Shown: positions 62,534 through 64,000 of the stretch, piece by piece
Layout: every line of letters begins with the position of its first letter
Numbering within the stretch: position 1 is the stretch's first letter
Made by a program: the position numbers and the translations under genes
The notes under the pieces: generated by a model
Told to the model about the DNA's origin: nothing
Databases searched by the model: none
What the model saw: only the letters and a program-made list of their open reading frames with translations
Assembly (NCBI RefSeq): GCF_028737205.1
Contig: NZ_JAQZAL010000016.1
Span: 96,342-160,341 of the forward strand
DNA: 64,000 nucleotides
Reading direction: 5' to 3'
Origin: Actinomycetospora lutea
GTDB lineage: Bacteria > Actinomycetota > Actinomycetes > Mycobacteriales > Pseudonocardiaceae

Positions 62534-63627
62534 TGCCTGGCAAGGGTAGTTGGGTCGGGTTGGACGTTCACGCGCGTTCGGTGGTGGGCTGCGCGATCGA
62601 CGAGTCGACCGCTGAGATCCGGACCGCGCGGATCGGAGCGCGGACCGAGCAGATCGTGGACTGGGTCAGAGCCCAGCCCGGCCCGGTGGTGGCCTGTTAC
62701 GAGGCCGGGCCCACGGGGTTCGGGCTGGCCAGAGCGCTGAGCGCCGCCGGGGTGCATTGCGATGTGGTGGCGCCCTCGAAGCTGGAACGCCCGGCCGGGG
62801 ACAGGGTCAAGACCGACCGCCGCGACGCGGAGCGGCTCGCCCGGCTGCTGCGCATCGGTGAGGTTCCGGGGGTGCGGGTGCCCACCGAGGCCGAGGAGGC
62901 CGCCCGGGACTTGGTGCGGGCCCGCGAGGACTGTCGGTCGGACCTGATGCGCGCGCGCCATCGGCTCTCGAAGCTGCTGCTGCGCCAGGGCCTGATCTGG
63001 GACCGCTGCGCCTGGACCGGCGCGCACGAGGACTGGCTGCGCAGCCATCGCTTCGACCGGCGCGGGTTGCAGCTGGCCTTCGACGAGGCCCTCGACACGG
63101 TGTTCACCGTGCATGCCCGCCGCGACCGCCTCGACGTCGCGATCGCGGAGATGGCTTCGGCGGACTCGGCGTTGGCCGGGCCGGTGGGGCGGCTGCGCTG
63201 TTTACGTGGGGTCTCGACGCTGACCGCGGTCGGGTTGTGTGTCGAGGTCGCCGACTGGCACCGCTTCACCGGCTCGACGATCGGCTCCTACTTGGGGCTG
63301 GTGCCCTCGGAGTTCTCCTCCGGGGCCCGTCGGGTCCAGGGCGGGATCACCAAGACCGGCAACAGCCATGCTCGCCGGCTGTTGGTCGAGGCGGCTTGGC
63401 ATCACCGCCGCCCGCTGCGCACCAACCGGGAACGGGCCCGGCGCGCCGACGGGCAGCCCGCGACAGTGCGGGCTCGCGCGGAGGCTGGCAACCGGCGTCT
63501 GCACCAGCGCTGGTGCCGCCTCGAGCAGCGCAACAAGCGCCCGACGGTCTCGGTGGTCGCGGTCGCCCGCGAGCTCGCCGGATGGTGCTGGAGCCTGGCG
63601 GTGCTCGACGACCAACACGCAGCCTGA
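62533..63627 (+). CDS. IS110-family DEDD transposase
   Basis: This 364-residue transposase has the N-terminal RuvC-like DEDD domain (WVGLDVHARSVVGCAID, ACYEAGPTGFGLARAL, KTDRRDAERLARLL). The C-terminal Transposase_20 domain reads GVSTLTAVGLCVEVADWHRF, then YLGLVPSEFSSGARRVQGGITKTGNSHARRLL with the conserved Ser-Gly. It is full length with no internal stop, so probably active. The GTG has a GGGGAGG 5 bases upstream, buried in the leader hairpin. Confidence 0.95.
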   Translation: MPGKGSWVGLDVHARSVVGCAIDESTAEIRTARIGARTEQIVDWVRAQPGPVVACYEAGPTGFGLARALSAAGVHCDVVAPSKLERPAGDRVKTDRRDAERLARLLRIGEVPGVRVPTEAEEAARDLVRAREDCRSDLMRARHRLSKLLLRQGLIWDRCAWTGAHEDWLRSHRFDRRGLQLAFDEALDTVFTVHARRDRLDVAIAEMASADSALAGPVGRLRCLRGVSTLTAVGLCVEVADWHRFTGSTIGSYLGLVPSEFSSGARRVQGGITKTGNSHARRLLVEAAWHHRRPLRTNRERARRADGQPATVRARAEAGNRRLHQRWCRLEQRNKRPTVSVVAVARELAGWCWSLAVLDDQHAA

Positions 63628-64000
63628 GCTCGGCCACCCACAAGCCCCGGCGGGCGCCGGGTGCGGACGCAGGCAGCGCGAGGAGCGACCCGCGATACAG
63701 CTATGAGCAGCTCGGTCCCGGCGCCGCCGGGACGGGGCGACGCTCGCCCCTAGATTCGCGGAACGCTCCCGACGAACACCCGGTCATGCGGTAACCAACC
63801 CGCGCATATCAGTCTGACCGCGCGTCGCCGCCGACACGCCTCCACCCACCCGGCCCCGCCGGACCTATAACACCCTGACCAGCTCCGATGCGCCACATCG
63901 AGGCTCGAACAACCCTGCTCACTTGACAGGACTGCACTCCATATCAGCTGTCGTGACCCGAGACGTTGTGTGCGGCGGCGTGTCGGGTTGATCGAGGGAG
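63628..64000. other. Right end of the IS110 element and flank, no gene seen
   Basis: These 373 bases have lower GC than the rest and no credible coding sequence. Notable items are a TTGACA (63923-63928) pointing out of the element and the CTCCAT end at 63937-63942. IS110 relatives with a long right end can carry their bridge RNA here. From ~63943 on is chromosomal flank with nothing recognisable. Confidence 0.5.

Larger units (their letters stand above)
62453..63942 (+). mobile_element. IS110-family insertion sequence
   Basis: The borders are proposed from short matching ends, ATGGAG at 62453-62458 and CTCCAT at 63937-63942, giving about 1490 bp around one transposase gene. A structured leader lies left of the gene and ~315 bases of non-coding sequence right of it. 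IS110 elements often lack long terminal repeats and target duplications, so the borders are tentative. It lies directly after glgX without breaking it. Confidence 0.7.

Overview
The window is very GC-rich, densely packed actinobacterial chromosome with many GTG and TTG starts and ATGA/GTGA overlaps. A gene backbone shared with Mycobacterium (the Rv3024c to Rv3041c neighbourhood) and the family mix suggest Pseudonocardiaceae, perhaps Pseudonocardia; the genus is inferred, not shown.

Layout. (1) 1-4.2 kb: the end of a three-subunit molybdenum hydroxylase operon (FAD, [2Fe-2S] and Mo subunits) with a cyclase-family hydrolase. (2) 4.2-11.4 kb: a PRC-barrel protein, a zinc-finger/HTH-like protein, mnmA, an iscS-type cysteine desulfurase, a cytochrome P450, etfA-etfB and a small basic protein. 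(3) 11.4-35.9 kb: a siderophore locus. It holds an MFS exporter, a siderophore-interacting reductase, a two-module NRPS, a lipoprotein and ABC importer, a formyltransferase, an aryl carrier protein, MbtH, a 2,3-dihydroxybenzoate (DHB) pathway and an ornithine/lysine N-monooxygenase. Three iron-box-like palindromes sit at its promoters. Together the genes predict a mixed catecholate/formyl-hydroxamate siderophore. Decay is visible: a condensation-domain remnant follows the isochorismatase, and both halves of an ABC exporter are damaged. (4) 35.9-39.1 kb: a TetR regulator and flavoprotein with matching operators, then a methyltransferase and HxlR regulator. (5) 39.14-49.03 kb: an integrated element bounded by 58-bp direct repeats. 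It carries a tyrosine integrase, RepA-like ATPase, HK97-type capsid protein, small-terminase-like protein, and DndB-like and CoiA-like proteins, but no portal, large terminase, protease or tail genes. It looks like a capsid-encoding phage satellite. It is inserted in the 5' end of a methyltransferase gene and supplies a new start and N-terminus to it.

(6) 48.9-62.4 kb: the conserved backbone resumes with a methyltransferase, GH57 enzyme, glycosyltransferase and hexapeptide acyltransferase (the block linked in mycobacteria to methylglucose lipopolysaccharide). PfkB kinase, nucleoside hydrolase, DUF5709, DksA/TraR zinc finger, two methyltransferases, an EchA17-like enoyl-CoA hydratase, an ABC ATPase and a glycogen debranching enzyme follow. 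(7) 62.45-63.94 kb: an IS110-family insertion sequence with a structured leader over its start codon. The siderophore locus and the satellite thus both lie between etfB and the methyltransferase, which are adjacent in M. tuberculosis.
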